Counted from the stretch's first letter, positions 36,751-49,480 are shown. The stretch: 64,000 nt of DNA from Trinickia dinghuensis (GCF_003367175.1 NZ_QRGA01000012.1:1-64000); one strand, 5' to 3'. The notes: generated by a model not told the origin, from the letters alone. Numbers and translations are program-made.

Positions 36751-37260
36751 CTAGGCCATCTTCCCCAAGTAATCGAATTTGCCGAGTTCGACACCGTTGT
36801 GACGCAGGATCGCGTAGGCGGTCGTCACGTGGAAGAAGAAGTTAGGCAGCGCGAAATGCAGTAGATAGACCTGTCCGACGAACTCGTGCTTGCCGCTCGG
36901 CACCGTCAGCGTCACCGTGCGCGATTCGCTGCCTTCCAGTTTCGCCGCATCGAACCCGTCCAAAAAGGCGATCGTCTTGTCGATGCGCGCGTACAGCTCG
37001 TCGAACGTCACTTCGACGTCCTCGAACTTCGGCGGCTCGACGCCCGCGAGCCGCGAGACGCAAAATTTTGCCGCATCGGACGCGATCTGCACTTGCCGGG
37101 TCAGCGGGTGCATGTCGGGATAAAGCCGGCTCGACAGCAGGACGGACGGCTCGAAGTGCTTCGTCAATGCATGGTCGTGCGCCTTTTGCAGCACGGCGCG
37201 CAGGTTCGTGAGGCCGCGCTTGAATACGGGTACTGAAGCATCGTAAATAGACAGAGACAT
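36751..37260 (-). CDS. DUF1993 family protein
   Basis: A 169-residue DUF1993 protein: N-terminus MSLSIYDASVPVFKRGL, central RQVQIASDAAKFCVSRLAG and the end PNFFFHVTTAYAILRHNGVELGKFDYLG, all typical. The fold is DinB-like (four-helix bundle); no metal site is established and the function is unknown. The ATG at 37260 follows AAGGAAG; an in-frame start 60 bp upstream adds a non-family leader. Confidence 0.87.
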   Translation of the reverse strand: MSLSIYDASVPVFKRGLTNLRAVLQKAHDHALTKHFEPSVLLSSRLYPDMHPLTRQVQIASDAAKFCVSRLAGVEPPKFEDVEVTFDELYARIDKTIAFLDGFDAAKLEGSESRTVTLTVPSGKHEFVGQVYLLHFALPNFFFHVTTAYAILRHNGVELGKFDYLGKMA

Positions 37261-37696
37261 TTCGCGAACTTCCTTCTTTTTTGTCCTTGGGTACTGGGCG
37301 TTTTCCGGCGGTCGGACCACGAACGACGGGCTCGGCGGCGCATCTACCGCTTGTTTGCCGCTGCGCGGGCCATGATATGCCGATGCGGCGATGTTTGCTG
37401 CAAGTGACCTCGCTTAGCGAGTCGAGCTAGTCCAACCAGTCGAGCTAGTCCAACCGGTCGAACGGTTCGCGCAAGGCGCCGCCGCGATCTTGGCCGAACG
37501 GCCGACGTCGCGCTTGCAAGCCCCGCGCACAGCCTTCGATGCACTACACTTTGTACCGTTGTCCGACGAATTCATTAGGGTCTCGCCGGCGATGTTCATT
37601 GTCTTGCGGCCGCGAGAACTACTAGGTGCAAGGAACTGCACGGTCCGGGCGGATGTCCGAGCTTTCCACGTATCCATTGCGCGAGGAGAGTCGTAG
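37261..37696. other. Intergenic region between the DUF1993 gene and the S53 peptidase gene
   Basis: About 436 bp without a gene. It contains the 18-bp direct repeat listed separately and should hold the two divergent promoters. A frame at 37490-37696 on the plus strand ends at the peptidase start but has no recognisable content. Confidence 0.5.
37421..37456. repeat. Two tandem 18-bp repeats
   Basis: GTCGAGCTAGTCCAACC followed by A or G occurs twice in tandem (37421-37438, 37439-37456), and a partial third copy (GTCGAAC) starts at 37458. Located in the divergent promoter region. Confidence 0.75.
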
Positions 37697-39304
37697 ATGA
37701 CCAAAGCGAGACAGCAGCTTGTGGGCAGCGAGCGTGCAGCCGTCAAGGATTCGAAGCGCCTAGGGCCGATCGACCCGGACGAAACGCTACGTGTCGTGGT
37801 TACATTGCGCCGGCGCGGCGCGCGCGAGTTGGAGGAGCTCGCGCGGCGCGCCGCGCATGGGCAGCAGGCCGAGCCGCTGTCGCGCGAAGCGTTCGCGCAA
37901 CGCTTCGGTGCCGCGCCGGAAGACTTCGCCAAGCTCGAGGCGTTCGCGCGCGAATATCGGCTCGCCGTCGAGCAGCGGGATCCCGGCGCCGCGAAGGCCG
38001 TGCTGTCCGGCACGGTCGAACATTTCCAAGCGGCGTTCGGCGTCGAGCTTTTCCACTACGAGCATCCCACGCTCGGCCCATTTCGCGGGCGCACCGGTCC
38101 GATCACGATTCCGGCCGACATCTCCGGCGTCGTCACGGCCGTGCTGGGCCTCGACAACCGCCCGCAAGCGCGCGCGCATTTCCGCCTGCGCACGGGCACC
38201 GGAGACGGTCCGATCATGGCGCGCGCGGATTCGGCGCAGGCGTTTACGCCGGTGCAACTCGCGGCGCTCTACGATTTCCCCGATGGCGACGGAGCCGGTC
38301 AATGCATCGGCTTGATCGAACTGGGTGGGGGATACGAGAAGTCGGATCTGTCGGCTTACTTCGGCAGCCTCGGCGTGGCGGCGCCACAGGTCGTCTCGGT
38401 TTCCGTGGACGGGACGGACAACAGCCCGTCGGGAAACCCGAGCGGCCCGGACGGCGAAGTGACGCTCGACGTCGAGATTGCCGGCGCGATCGCGCCTAAA
38501 GCGACGATTGCCGTCTATTTCGCGCCGAACAGCGATGCGGGCTTCGTCGATGCCGTATCGCAAGCGCTGCACGATGCTACGAACAAGCCGTCGGTCTTGT
38601 CCATCAGTTGGGGCAGCCCGGAAAGCTCATGGACGGATCAGGCGATCGCTAGCTTCAACGACATGCTGCAGTCCGCTGTCGCGCTAGGCGTCACGATATG
38701 CGCGGCCGCAGGCGACAGCGGGTCGAGCGACGGGGCTTCCGACGGGGCCGATCACGTCGATTTTCCTGCGTCGAGCCCTTACGTGCTCGCGTGCGGCGGC
38801 ACGCACATCACGGCCCGCGCGGGAAGCGCGGCGATTTCGAGCGAGGTTGTCTGGAACGACGGCGCGAGCGGCGGGGCGACGGGCGGCGGCGTGAGCGCCC
38901 GGTTCACCCTGCCTGCTTGGCAGGAAGGGCTCGCGGCGGCGCGCGTCGACGGGCCGCCCGTTTCGCTGGCCAACCGCGGCGTGCCCGATGTCGCCGCCGA
39001 CGCTTCGCCCACTTCGGGCTACGAAGTGCTGATCGACGGCCAGTCGGTGCCGGTCGGTGGAACGAGCGCCGTAGCGCCGCTGTTTGCCGGCCTGATCGCA
39101 CGCATCAACGCGCTATCGGGCAGGCCCGCGGGTTTCGTGAATCAGAAGCTCTACCAAGCGGCGAGTGCGTTCAACGACATTACGTCGGGAGACAACGGCA
39201 CTTATGCGGCCGCCGCCGGATGGGACGCTTGCACGGGGCTCGGAAGCCCGAAGGGGCGCAATATCGCCACGGCGTTGGGCGTTTCCGCGTCATCGAGCGC
39301 TTAG
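37697..39304 (+). CDS. S53 family serine-carboxyl peptidase (sedolisin/kumamolisin-like)
   Basis: A 535-residue acid-active peptidase. The N-terminal pro-domain (about 15-165, with RRGARELEEL and FGVELFHYE) folds the enzyme. The catalytic domain carries the Glu-x-x-x-Asp pair (E254, D258), the oxyanion Asp (D340, AAGDSG) and the nucleophile Ser (S457 in GGTSAVAP). The calcium-site end (GWDACTGLGSP) is present. No Sec signal is visible; many S53 enzymes lack one and are exported with the pro-domain. It is followed by an S10 carboxypeptidase, suggesting cooperative acid proteolysis. Confidence 0.88.
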   Translation: MTKARQQLVGSERAAVKDSKRLGPIDPDETLRVVVTLRRRGARELEELARRAAHGQQAEPLSREAFAQRFGAAPEDFAKLEAFAREYRLAVEQRDPGAAKAVLSGTVEHFQAAFGVELFHYEHPTLGPFRGRTGPITIPADISGVVTAVLGLDNRPQARAHFRLRTGTGDGPIMARADSAQAFTPVQLAALYDFPDGDGAGQCIGLIELGGGYEKSDLSAYFGSLGVAAPQVVSVSVDGTDNSPSGNPSGPDGEVTLDVEIAGAIAPKATIAVYFAPNSDAGFVDAVSQALHDATNKPSVLSISWGSPESSWTDQAIASFNDMLQSAVALGVTICAAAGDSGSSDGASDGADHVDFPASSPYVLACGGTHITARAGSAAISSEVVWNDGASGGATGGGVSARFTLPAWQEGLAAARVDGPPVSLANRGVPDVAADASPTSGYEVLIDGQSVPVGGTSAVAPLFAGLIARINALSGRPAGFVNQKLYQAASAFNDITSGDNGTYAAAAGWDACTGLGSPKGRNIATALGVSASSSA

Positions 39305-39440
39305 GCACTTCGGCAGTTCGAACGTAGTGGGTGATCGCCAGCGCGCTTCGGGCGGGGCGCGCCGGCGCTTTAGCAGCAGTTCGTCAACGCAGCCGCGCGC
39401 GCTCGAACGCGCGCCGGCCATAACCGATGGAGCGATTACG

Positions 39441-41096
39441 ATGAATTCCGATACGGGCAGCCCGCAATCGACTCACAACGCTCACGCCCCGTCGCCGGGC
39501 AGAGCCTCGATGCCGCATGTCTTCCTTCACCGGCGGAACGACCAGCCGTTCAATGACGACGTCGCCTACGGGATGGGCCCAGACGATTTTGTGGTCGACA
39601 CGAGCGAGGCCGCGGCCGTCACTCACCATACGATCACGATCGGCGGCCGCAGGATCGACTACACCGCGACGGCCGGGCACCTCGTGACGGTGGACGAATC
39701 GAGTTCGAAGCCGAACGCGAAGATGTTCTATGTCGCGTTCACCGAAGACGATCAAAAGGAGGAGGCACGGCCCGTCACCTTCTTCTACAACGGCGGCCCG
39801 GGCTCGTCGTCCGTCTTCGTGCTGCTCGGCTCGTTCGCGCCCAAGCGCATCAAGACGTCGATGCCGGGCTTTACGCCGCCGGCGCCTTATTCGCTCGAGG
39901 ACAACCCCGACAGCCTGCTCGACAAAAGCGATCTCGTTTTCATCAATCCGGTCGGAACCGGCTATTCTGCGGCGATTTCTCCGAACAAGAATCGCGATTT
40001 CTGGGGTGTCGACCAGGACGCCCGTTCGATCAAGCAATTCATCAAGCGTTTCCTGACGAAGAACGATCGCTGGAATTCGCCCAAGTACCTGTTCGGCGAA
40101 TCGTACGGCACGGCCCGCAGCTGCGTGCTCGCCTACATGCTGCATGAAGACGGCATCGACTTGAACGGCGTCACGATACAGTCGTCGATTCTCGATTACA
40201 CGCAAGCGGGCAATCCCGTGGGCGCGCTACCCACGGCGGCGGCCGATGCCTGGTACCACAAGCGTCTCGGCGTCGCGCCCACACCGACCGATCTAGGCAC
40301 GTTCGTCGAGGAAGTCGCGCAGTTCGCGCGCACCGATTACATTGGGGCGCTGCGCAAATTTCCGCAAACAGACGACGCCGTCGTCGAAAAGCTGTCGCAG
40401 TACACGGGTATCGACAAGACGACGCTGCTCTCCTGGAGCCTCGATATCGCCGGCTACGACAGCCGCGGCAATTCGCTGTTTCTCACCACGCTGCTCAAAT
40501 CGAAAGGCGTCGCGCTCGGCTCCTACGACGGGCGCGTCACCGCGATCGATACGGGTATCGCGGGGCAGATCGATCCGAATTCCGGCGGCAACGATCCGAC
40601 CATGACGGCGGTGACCGGCGTCTATACGACGATGTGGAACGAGTATCTGAACGAGCAACTGAAGTACACGTCGACCTCCTCGTTCACGGACTTGAACGAC
40701 CAGGCCTTCCAGAACTGGGACTTCAGCCACATCGACCCGACGGGGGCGCAAAAGGGCAAGGACGCGCAGGGGAACGTCATTCTGTATACGGCGGGCGACC
40801 TGGCGGCGGTCATGGCGCTGAACGTCGATCTGAAGGTGTTGTCGGCCAATGGGTTCTACGATTTCGTGACGCCGTTCTATCAAACGGTCCTCGATCTCCA
40901 GCAGATGCCGCTGATCGAGCAATCGGTGCGCAACAATTTGTCGGCGCGGTTCTACCCGTCCGGGCACATGGTGTATCTCGACGGCGGGTCGCGCACGGCG
41001 CTCAAAGCCGATCTCGCGAAGATGTACGACACGGTGGGCAACGACGAGCCGGCGATGGCGCGCGTTCGCATCTTGCAACAGCGGCATCGTGCATAG
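39441..41096 (+). CDS. S10 family serine carboxypeptidase
   Basis: A 551-residue carboxypeptidase Y-like enzyme. The catalytic Ser is S221 in GESYGT, the Asp lies in ANGFYDFVTP and the His in YPSGHMVY; the oxyanion NGGPGSSS is at 117-124. S10 peptidases release C-terminal amino acids, mostly at acid pH. A signal peptide is not evident. ATG 39441 is chosen as the first in a plausible N-terminus; the frame continues upstream through the intergenic region. It lies 136 bp after the S53 peptidase and is followed by a good terminator. Confidence 0.85.
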   Translation: MNSDTGSPQSTHNAHAPSPGRASMPHVFLHRRNDQPFNDDVAYGMGPDDFVVDTSEAAAVTHHTITIGGRRIDYTATAGHLVTVDESSSKPNAKMFYVAFTEDDQKEEARPVTFFYNGGPGSSSVFVLLGSFAPKRIKTSMPGFTPPAPYSLEDNPDSLLDKSDLVFINPVGTGYSAAISPNKNRDFWGVDQDARSIKQFIKRFLTKNDRWNSPKYLFGESYGTARSCVLAYMLHEDGIDLNGVTIQSSILDYTQAGNPVGALPTAAADAWYHKRLGVAPTPTDLGTFVEEVAQFARTDYIGALRKFPQTDDAVVEKLSQYTGIDKTTLLSWSLDIAGYDSRGNSLFLTTLLKSKGVALGSYDGRVTAIDTGIAGQIDPNSGGNDPTMTAVTGVYTTMWNEYLNEQLKYTSTSSFTDLNDQAFQNWDFSHIDPTGAQKGKDAQGNVILYTAGDLAAVMALNVDLKVLSANGFYDFVTPFYQTVLDLQQMPLIEQSVRNNLSARFYPSGHMVYLDGGSRTALKADLAKMYDTVGNDEPAMARVRILQQRHRA

Positions 41097-41100
41097 GGCG

Positions 41101-41132
41101 AAGTAAGTAGAAAGCAGAAAGTAGAAAGTAGA
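41101..41132. repeat. Short purine-rich tandem repeat
   Basis: A run of near-identical AGAAAGTAG-type units just after the S10 peptidase stop. No function seen. Confidence 0.5.
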
Positions 41133-41173
41133 GGCAACTGGACTCGACGAGACCAACCAGACGCAACCGATAG

Positions 41174-41204
41174 AGCGGCAGCACCGAACGGTCTGCCGCT
41201 TTTT
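41174..41204 (+). terminator. Intrinsic terminator after the S10 peptidase gene
   Basis: AGCGGCAG / CTGCCGCT forms an 8-bp stem with an 11-nt loop, followed directly by five T residues. This is a classic Rho-independent terminator 77 bp after the stop codon. Confidence 0.8.
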
Positions 41205-41344
41205 CATGTGCGCAATGGTAGCGATACTTAGCGCCATCACGGTTCCCTCCACGGACAAATTAAGTTAACGCGAGGTAGGCACGTGTATTGCTTCTGGTGT
41301 GCCCGCTATACCTCAGGGTCATGGCAGCCTCGGCGCGCAATGCG

Positions 41345-41387
41345 CCGTCGCTCATGCCGCGGCAGCGCGTCGCGGCATGAGCGACGG
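41345..41387. promoter_or_regulatory. 17-bp perfect inverted repeat in the H-NS leader
   Basis: CCGTCGCTCATGCCGCG (41345-41361) is perfectly complementary to CGCGGCATGAGCGACGG (41371-41387) across a 9-nt loop. It ends 41 bp before the start codon and has no T tract, so in the transcript it would form a very stable stem that could affect translation, or at DNA level act as a binding site. Confidence 0.75.
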
Positions 41388-41428
41388 AACTGTCGCGCCT
41401 ATGACAAACCGTTAGGAGGATTGAGTCC

Positions 41429-41716
41429 GTGGCGACGTACAAGGAATTACTGGAAAGAAAACAAGAGCTCGACGCCGAGATCGAGCAGGCGCGCAGGGCC
41501 GAGGCGGAAGCCGCTCTGGCAACCGTGCGCGAGACCATCGCCGCATTCGGGTTCAGCGCGGACGACCTGTTCGGCACGCGCCGCAAGTCGCGCGGCGCAT
41601 CGAGCGGCGCACCGCGTTTTCGTCACCCGGAAACCGGTGAAACGTGGGGCGGTCGCGGGCCTCGGCCGCGGTGGCTGAAGGGCAAGGACCCCGAGCAATT
41701 TCGCGTGAGGGAGTAG
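41429..41716 (+). CDS. H-NS family histone-like protein
   Basis: A 95-residue xenogeneic-silencing nucleoid protein. It has an N-terminal coiled-coil dimerisation helix (about 5-45) and a C-terminal DNA-binding domain with the TWGGRGPRPRWL loop (about 72-83), the H-NS/Bv3F hook. The start is GTG with a strong TAGGAGG site. These proteins are frequent in Burkholderiaceae and bind AT-rich DNA. The unusual inverted repeat in the leader is listed separately. Confidence 0.9.
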   Translation: MATYKELLERKQELDAEIEQARRAEAEAALATVRETIAAFGFSADDLFGTRRKSRGASSGAPRFRHPETGETWGGRGPRPRWLKGKDPEQFRVRE

Positions 41717-41832
41717 CGGTTCGGGGCTGACTAACCGCGCGACGGACGGTAAAATTGCGCCTCGTTTCTCGTAAGTTTTTCCGGCCAGCGGTTGGCCGTC
41801 GATAACAAAATCAGACCTCGAGCCGTGCCGTC

Positions 41833-42540
41833 ATGTCTCACTCCATCTTGCTTGTCGAGGACGACGCTCGTTTGTCCTCGCTCGTCGCAGGCTATCTGCG
41901 CAAACACGGCTACGAGGTCCGTACCGTGTTGCATGGAAACGAAGCAGTGCCGGCGATCGTCGAGTACTGCCCCGATCTCGTCGTTCTCGACATCAATCTG
42001 CCCGGCAAGGATGGCTTTGCCATTCTGCGCGAGGCGCGCGAGCGCTTCGACGGCGTGATCATCATGGTCACGGCCCGCGACGATCGCTTCGACGAAGTGC
42101 TCGGCCTCGAGTTCGGGGCCGATGATTACGTTCACAAACCCGTGGAGCCGCGCGTGCTGCTCGCTCGCGTGAAAGCGCAATTGCGCCGCTCACCTGGACG
42201 AGGCGGCGACGCGCACGATCAGCCGGAGTCGTATCGATTCGGCAAGTTCGAAATCAACCGCGCGACGCGCGCCGTCGCGCTGCCCGACGGCAGCGTGCCC
42301 GAATTGACGTCGGCCGAGTTCGATCTGCTGTGGGCGCTCGTGCGCAACGCGGGCGAGGTGGCGAGCCGCGACGATTTACTGCGCGAGTTGCGCGGCATCG
42401 GTTTCGATGGGCTTGACCGCACCGTGGACGGCTGCATTTCGCGGCTGCGGCGCAAGCTCGGCGACGATGCCGCCAATCCCCAACGCATCAAAACCGTACG
42501 CGGCAAGGGCTATCAGTTCAGCAAGGTGGCGTGGGAATGA
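41833..42540 (+). CDS. OmpR-family response regulator (RstA-like)
   Basis: A 235-residue response regulator: a receiver domain (about 1-120, phosphoacceptor Asp in VVLDINLPGKDG) and a winged-helix effector domain (about 135-232, with LRGIGFDGLDRTVDGCISRLRRKL in typical RstA form). The adjacent kinase gene begins inside its stop codon. RstA regulators respond to envelope or acid stress in enterics; the signal here is unknown. Confidence 0.9.
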   Translation: MSHSILLVEDDARLSSLVAGYLRKHGYEVRTVLHGNEAVPAIVEYCPDLVVLDINLPGKDGFAILREARERFDGVIIMVTARDDRFDEVLGLEFGADDYVHKPVEPRVLLARVKAQLRRSPGRGGDAHDQPESYRFGKFEINRATRAVALPDGSVPELTSAEFDLLWALVRNAGEVASRDDLLRELRGIGFDGLDRTVDGCISRLRRKLGDDAANPQRIKTVRGKGYQFSKVAWE

Positions 42541-43657
42541 CGGCGATGCGCGAAGCCGCCCCCTTGTCGGCCTATCGCTACTGCAAATGGCGCTGGCTTC
42601 GCTTTCGCCGGTCGTGGACCGACACGCGCGCCGATCGCATCCCGAGCTGGTCCAAGCTTTATGTGCGCGCCTACCTGCATCTGCTCGGCCTCGTGACGGT
42701 CGTGCTCGCGGGCGCGCTGGTCGTGCTCGCATCCGCGCTCGGGCCGGGCGTGCTGCGCCATGCGATCGCTGCGTCGCCGGGCGGCATTTTGCCGATCGCG
42801 GGCATCGCTTGCGCCGTGACGGCCTATGCCGCGTATCGCTGGATTCGGCCGATCTGGCTCGACCTCGTGATGGTGCGCGAGCGCGCCATCGATTTCACGG
42901 GCGGGCGTTTCAACACGCGGGCGCGCGAATCGCACAGTGTCTTCATCGGCCCGCTCGCGCGCACCCTCAACGCGCTGGCCGCACGGATGGAGCGGCTCAT
43001 TGCCGCGCAGCGCGATCTCACCAACGGAATCTCGCACGAATTGCGGACGCCGCTGGCGCGCACGCGCTTTGCGCTGGAAATCCTGCGCGACCCGGGTTCC
43101 GCGCTCGAATACGAAAGCGCGATCGCCAGCATCGAGCAGGACGTCACCGAACTCGACGAACTGATCGACATGAGCCTGACTTACGCGCGGCTCGAATACA
43201 GCTCGCTCCAATCGAATCTCGAGCCTACGCCGCTCGCCGCTTGGATCGAAGCCCAGGTGCGGGACTCGGCCGTGCTTTATGCCGACAAGGAGGTCGGTTT
43301 TACGATCGAGTTGGACGGGGAAGCGCGCGCGGCGATGGACAAGCGCCTCATGTCGTACGCCATGCGCAATCTATTGCGCAACGCCGGCAAATACGCGCAC
43401 TCGCGCGTCGATATCACGCTGACGCTGTCTCACGGCAACGTCTCGATTGCCGTCGAAGACGACGGCCCAGGCGTGGCGGCCGCGGAGCGCGAACGGATTT
43501 TCGATCCGTTCGTGCGGCTGGACCGGCACACGGGCGGCTACGGCCTCGGGCTCGCGATTACGCGTCAGGTGTTGCATGCGCATCAAGGCCGTATCGTCGC
43601 CGCGGACCCACGGGTATTGCCGGGCGCGCGATTCGAATTGAGCTGGCCCGCCGGCAG

Positions 43658-43661
<4 letters not shown>
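42537..43661 (+). CDS. Sensor histidine kinase (RstB-like)
   Basis: A 374-residue kinase partner. Two membrane helices (about 43-65 and 78-98) are separated by only a short loop, so it lacks the large periplasmic sensor domain of RstB and may sense in the membrane. A short HAMP-like linker, HisKA (His in ISHELRTP) and the ATPase domain (NLLRNAGKYAH, DGPGV, GLGLAI) follow. ATG overlaps the regulator stop (ATGA), supporting co-translation. Its stop codon overlaps that of the convergent hybrid kinase. Confidence 0.88.
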
Positions 43662-46816
<3,155 letters not shown>

Positions 46817-47104
46817 GTTCGATATTCGGAAAACGTGGAGGCAAAGCCGGGAAGCGGGCGATGCGCGCCCGAATGACGTTTATTACGGCGCCCGCCGCAA
46901 AAACTTCATACGGATTGTCACGGGTCGGCGTATTGGCTCATTGATATCGATCAAGGGAAAGCGGCGGCCGTTCGCACGGATATTGCAGACCGGCAGCGGT
47001 ATCGCGTCTCGGCCGCCCCGCGGGGTATGCGCCGGCTTCGCCGCGCTCGCAGGCCTCAGGCCCACAGGCAAAATACTCGGCACTCTCACTCTCACTCTCA
47101 ATAC
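46817..47104. other. Intergenic region between the hybrid kinase and the patatin autotransporter
   Basis: 288 bp with no gene. A short CACTCT-type tandem repeat lies near 47085-47100. The promoter of the kinase should lie here. Confidence 0.5.
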
Positions 47105-49387
47105 TCAGTACGTATGTCCGAGCTGGAAGTAGATATTGCGGCGCCCGCCCGGCGCAAGGGCAACGCCGAAATACAGGGGGCCGAACGAGCTCGTGACGCT
47201 CGTGAACAACGTCACGCTGCGTTTGAGCGCACCGCTGGCGAATCGGTCGCCTTGCTGCCAAACGTTGCCTGCTTCGAAGCTGACGCCCGCGTACAAGCCT
47301 TCGAGCGGCGCCGATTCGAACTGCATGAGTTGGTTCAAATACGTAAGCTGCGCGTAAAGCATCGAGTTGCCCGATAACTGATCGGCCGCGTAGGCGGACA
47401 GATGCTGAAAGCCGCCGAGCGTGAACCCGAGCGGGTTCGCCGCGTTCTGGCCGCCGATGTCGCCGCCCGCTTCGACGCTCGCGTTGAAACTGTGCCGGCC
47501 GAGGCTGACCGCCCCGATGGCCTTGCCGTAGAGCTCGATGAATGGGCTGCTTTGGCCGAAGACGGAGCGCTCGACGCGCAGTTCCGTGAAGTAGCCGGTA
47601 CGGGGAAAGAGCGGATCGTCGAGCTGATCGATGACGAGCTTCGCCCGTGCCGAAACCTCGCGCCCGGAGACGTCGGGATACAGCAGCGAGCCGTCGTCGA
47701 GCGGGATGTTGTAGACGGCCGAACCGTACGCATGCGAGTAGGCCAGGCCGATGCGGAAATCCCCGAGCCGCGCGAGCGGAAGCCCGAAGTCGACCCCCAC
47801 CCGCTCGCTTTGCAGGTGGTATTGGGTGAGGCGCACGCCCGTGTCGTCGTCGTAGATGCTCGCGAAACGCCGCTCGAATTCGGCGTACGGCGCGACGTAG
47901 TAGCCCATCGACGCCGAGAGCGGCTGACGCAGCTCGGTGTTGAACCGAAGCAGGTCGCTGCCGAGCGTGCTGTCGGCGCGCAGCTCGAGCCCGGACGGCG
48001 TCAGCCACGGGCGCCGGTAGCCGAGATTGAGCCTGAAACCGCCTTCGTCCTCCGAACTGCTCGATAGCCCGAGCCCGAACAGAAGAAAGTTGGGCCCCCA
48101 GGATTTTTCCTTGGCGTCGATGACGAGGCGGGGGCCATCTGGGTCGTCGATCAGCTGCTGCGTGGCGGTCTCGAAATCGCCCGAGGTGACGAGCGTCTGC
48201 AGATCGCGATTCACCTCGAGCGGGTCGTAGACCTCCCCGGGGTGCAAATCGAGGAACTTGCTGACGCGCTCGGCCGGGACGTCGCCGCGGGTATGGACGT
48301 CGATATGCGCAAGCCGAACGGGCTGGGGGCGGCGCGCAACGTGTGCCGCCCGATAGGCGGCATATTGTTCGGGCGTCAGGGCAAACCGCCGCAGTTGCGG
48401 CAATACGGCGCGCGCCGCGCTGGCGCCGGCTTCGATCGCCTCGTTCGCGCGGGCGAAATCGGAGAAGCTCAAGTTGCCGAGCGCCGGCTTGATCAGCACG
48501 TCGTTCGGCGTCAACTGGGCGCGATGCCGGCCGACGTTCTGGTGAATCAGGATGCCGAGCATCTGCTGCATGACGTCGGTCGGCGACGACAGCGCATCGA
48601 GCGGACGCAAGGGCGAGCTGATGTCGACGGCGATCAGGACCTGAGCGCCCATCGAGCGCGCGACGTCGGTAGGCAGGTTGTTGACGAGGCCGCCGTCGAC
48701 GAGCGCGGCGCCGTCGAGTTCGGTCGGCGCGAACAGGCCCGGCATGGCCATGCTCGCGCGAATCGCGAGCGGCAGCGAGCCATGGTCCAGGACGACTTCG
48801 TCCCCCGTGCTCAGATTCGTCGCTATGGCCCGATAGGGAATCGGCAGGGTATCGAACGGCGCGTTCAGCGGCAGCGTGGAGGTCCATTCCTGCAGCAGCG
48901 CCTGCAGCCGGTTGCCTTGCACGAGGCCCGCGGGCAGTTTCACGCCGTCGGCGCCGAAGCCGACGCTGCCTACGTAAAGCCGCGAATCCTCGCGCTGCGA
49001 TTGCGGCAAGTCGGCGCGCTTTTCGACGTCGAATGCGATGTCCGCGAGATTGACGTGCTCGAGCCGCGCTTGCATCGCGTCGGCGGTCATCCCGCTTGCG
49101 TACAGGCCGCCGACCACGGCCCCCATGCTCGTGCCGGCGATGCAGTCGACGGGGATGCGGCTTTCCTCGAGCACGCGCAGCACGCCCAAATGCGCGTAGC
49201 CGCGCGCCCCCCCGCCGGACAGGACGAGGCCGATCGACGGCCGCGAGCCGGGACCGCCTTGGGCGCGGCAAACCGCAGCTTGCGCGTGAGCGCAAACGCG
49301 GGCCGTCAGCAACGCAACGGCGACGAGCGCTAGCGTCGCGGTACGGCCGGTTCGTACCGCTCCCCGATTCGACAATGCTCGCCCCAT
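47105..49387 (-). CDS. Patatin-like phospholipase, type Vd autotransporter (PlpD-like)
   Basis: A 760-residue outer-membrane protein. After a signal peptide (about 1-37), the patatin lipase domain has the oxyanion SGGGARGYAHLG, the Ser nucleophile S87 (GTSMG) and D231 (VDGG). A POTRA-like region (about 355-430) and a C-terminal 16-strand-type beta barrel (about 435-760, ending FQLGHTY) follow. The barrel ends with an aromatic residue as in BAM substrates. This matches type Vd secretion, as in PlpD of Pseudomonas. It would act on phospholipids at the cell surface. Confidence 0.87.
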   Translation of the reverse strand: MGRALSNRGAVRTGRTATLALVAVALLTARVCAHAQAAVCRAQGGPGSRPSIGLVLSGGGARGYAHLGVLRVLEESRIPVDCIAGTSMGAVVGGLYASGMTADAMQARLEHVNLADIAFDVEKRADLPQSQREDSRLYVGSVGFGADGVKLPAGLVQGNRLQALLQEWTSTLPLNAPFDTLPIPYRAIATNLSTGDEVVLDHGSLPLAIRASMAMPGLFAPTELDGAALVDGGLVNNLPTDVARSMGAQVLIAVDISSPLRPLDALSSPTDVMQQMLGILIHQNVGRHRAQLTPNDVLIKPALGNLSFSDFARANEAIEAGASAARAVLPQLRRFALTPEQYAAYRAAHVARRPQPVRLAHIDVHTRGDVPAERVSKFLDLHPGEVYDPLEVNRDLQTLVTSGDFETATQQLIDDPDGPRLVIDAKEKSWGPNFLLFGLGLSSSSEDEGGFRLNLGYRRPWLTPSGLELRADSTLGSDLLRFNTELRQPLSASMGYYVAPYAEFERRFASIYDDDTGVRLTQYHLQSERVGVDFGLPLARLGDFRIGLAYSHAYGSAVYNIPLDDGSLLYPDVSGREVSARAKLVIDQLDDPLFPRTGYFTELRVERSVFGQSSPFIELYGKAIGAVSLGRHSFNASVEAGGDIGGQNAANPLGFTLGGFQHLSAYAADQLSGNSMLYAQLTYLNQLMQFESAPLEGLYAGVSFEAGNVWQQGDRFASGALKRSVTLFTSVTSSFGPLYFGVALAPGGRRNIYFQLGHTY

Positions 49388-49463
49388 GCCGCCCCAAAAA
49401 ATACGAAATATTACACAGGTCGTCGCGACTTTCGAATGGGCCGGGCGGTTTTATTACAGCAGC

Positions 49464-49480
49464 CTTAGTGCCGCCTTAAG
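49464..49480. promoter_or_regulatory. CTTAGT-N5-CTTAAG box between divergent genes
   Basis: CTTAGT GCCGC CTTAAG fits the YTTAAK-N5-YTTAAK type box of PmrA/QseB-class regulators with one change. It lies between the patatin gene start (49387) and the OGT-like gene start (49563). Confidence 0.5.

Noticed and set aside
46938-49397. An 819-residue minus-strand frame over the patatin gene
   Set aside because: Arg-rich in another reading frame of the true autotransporter gene.
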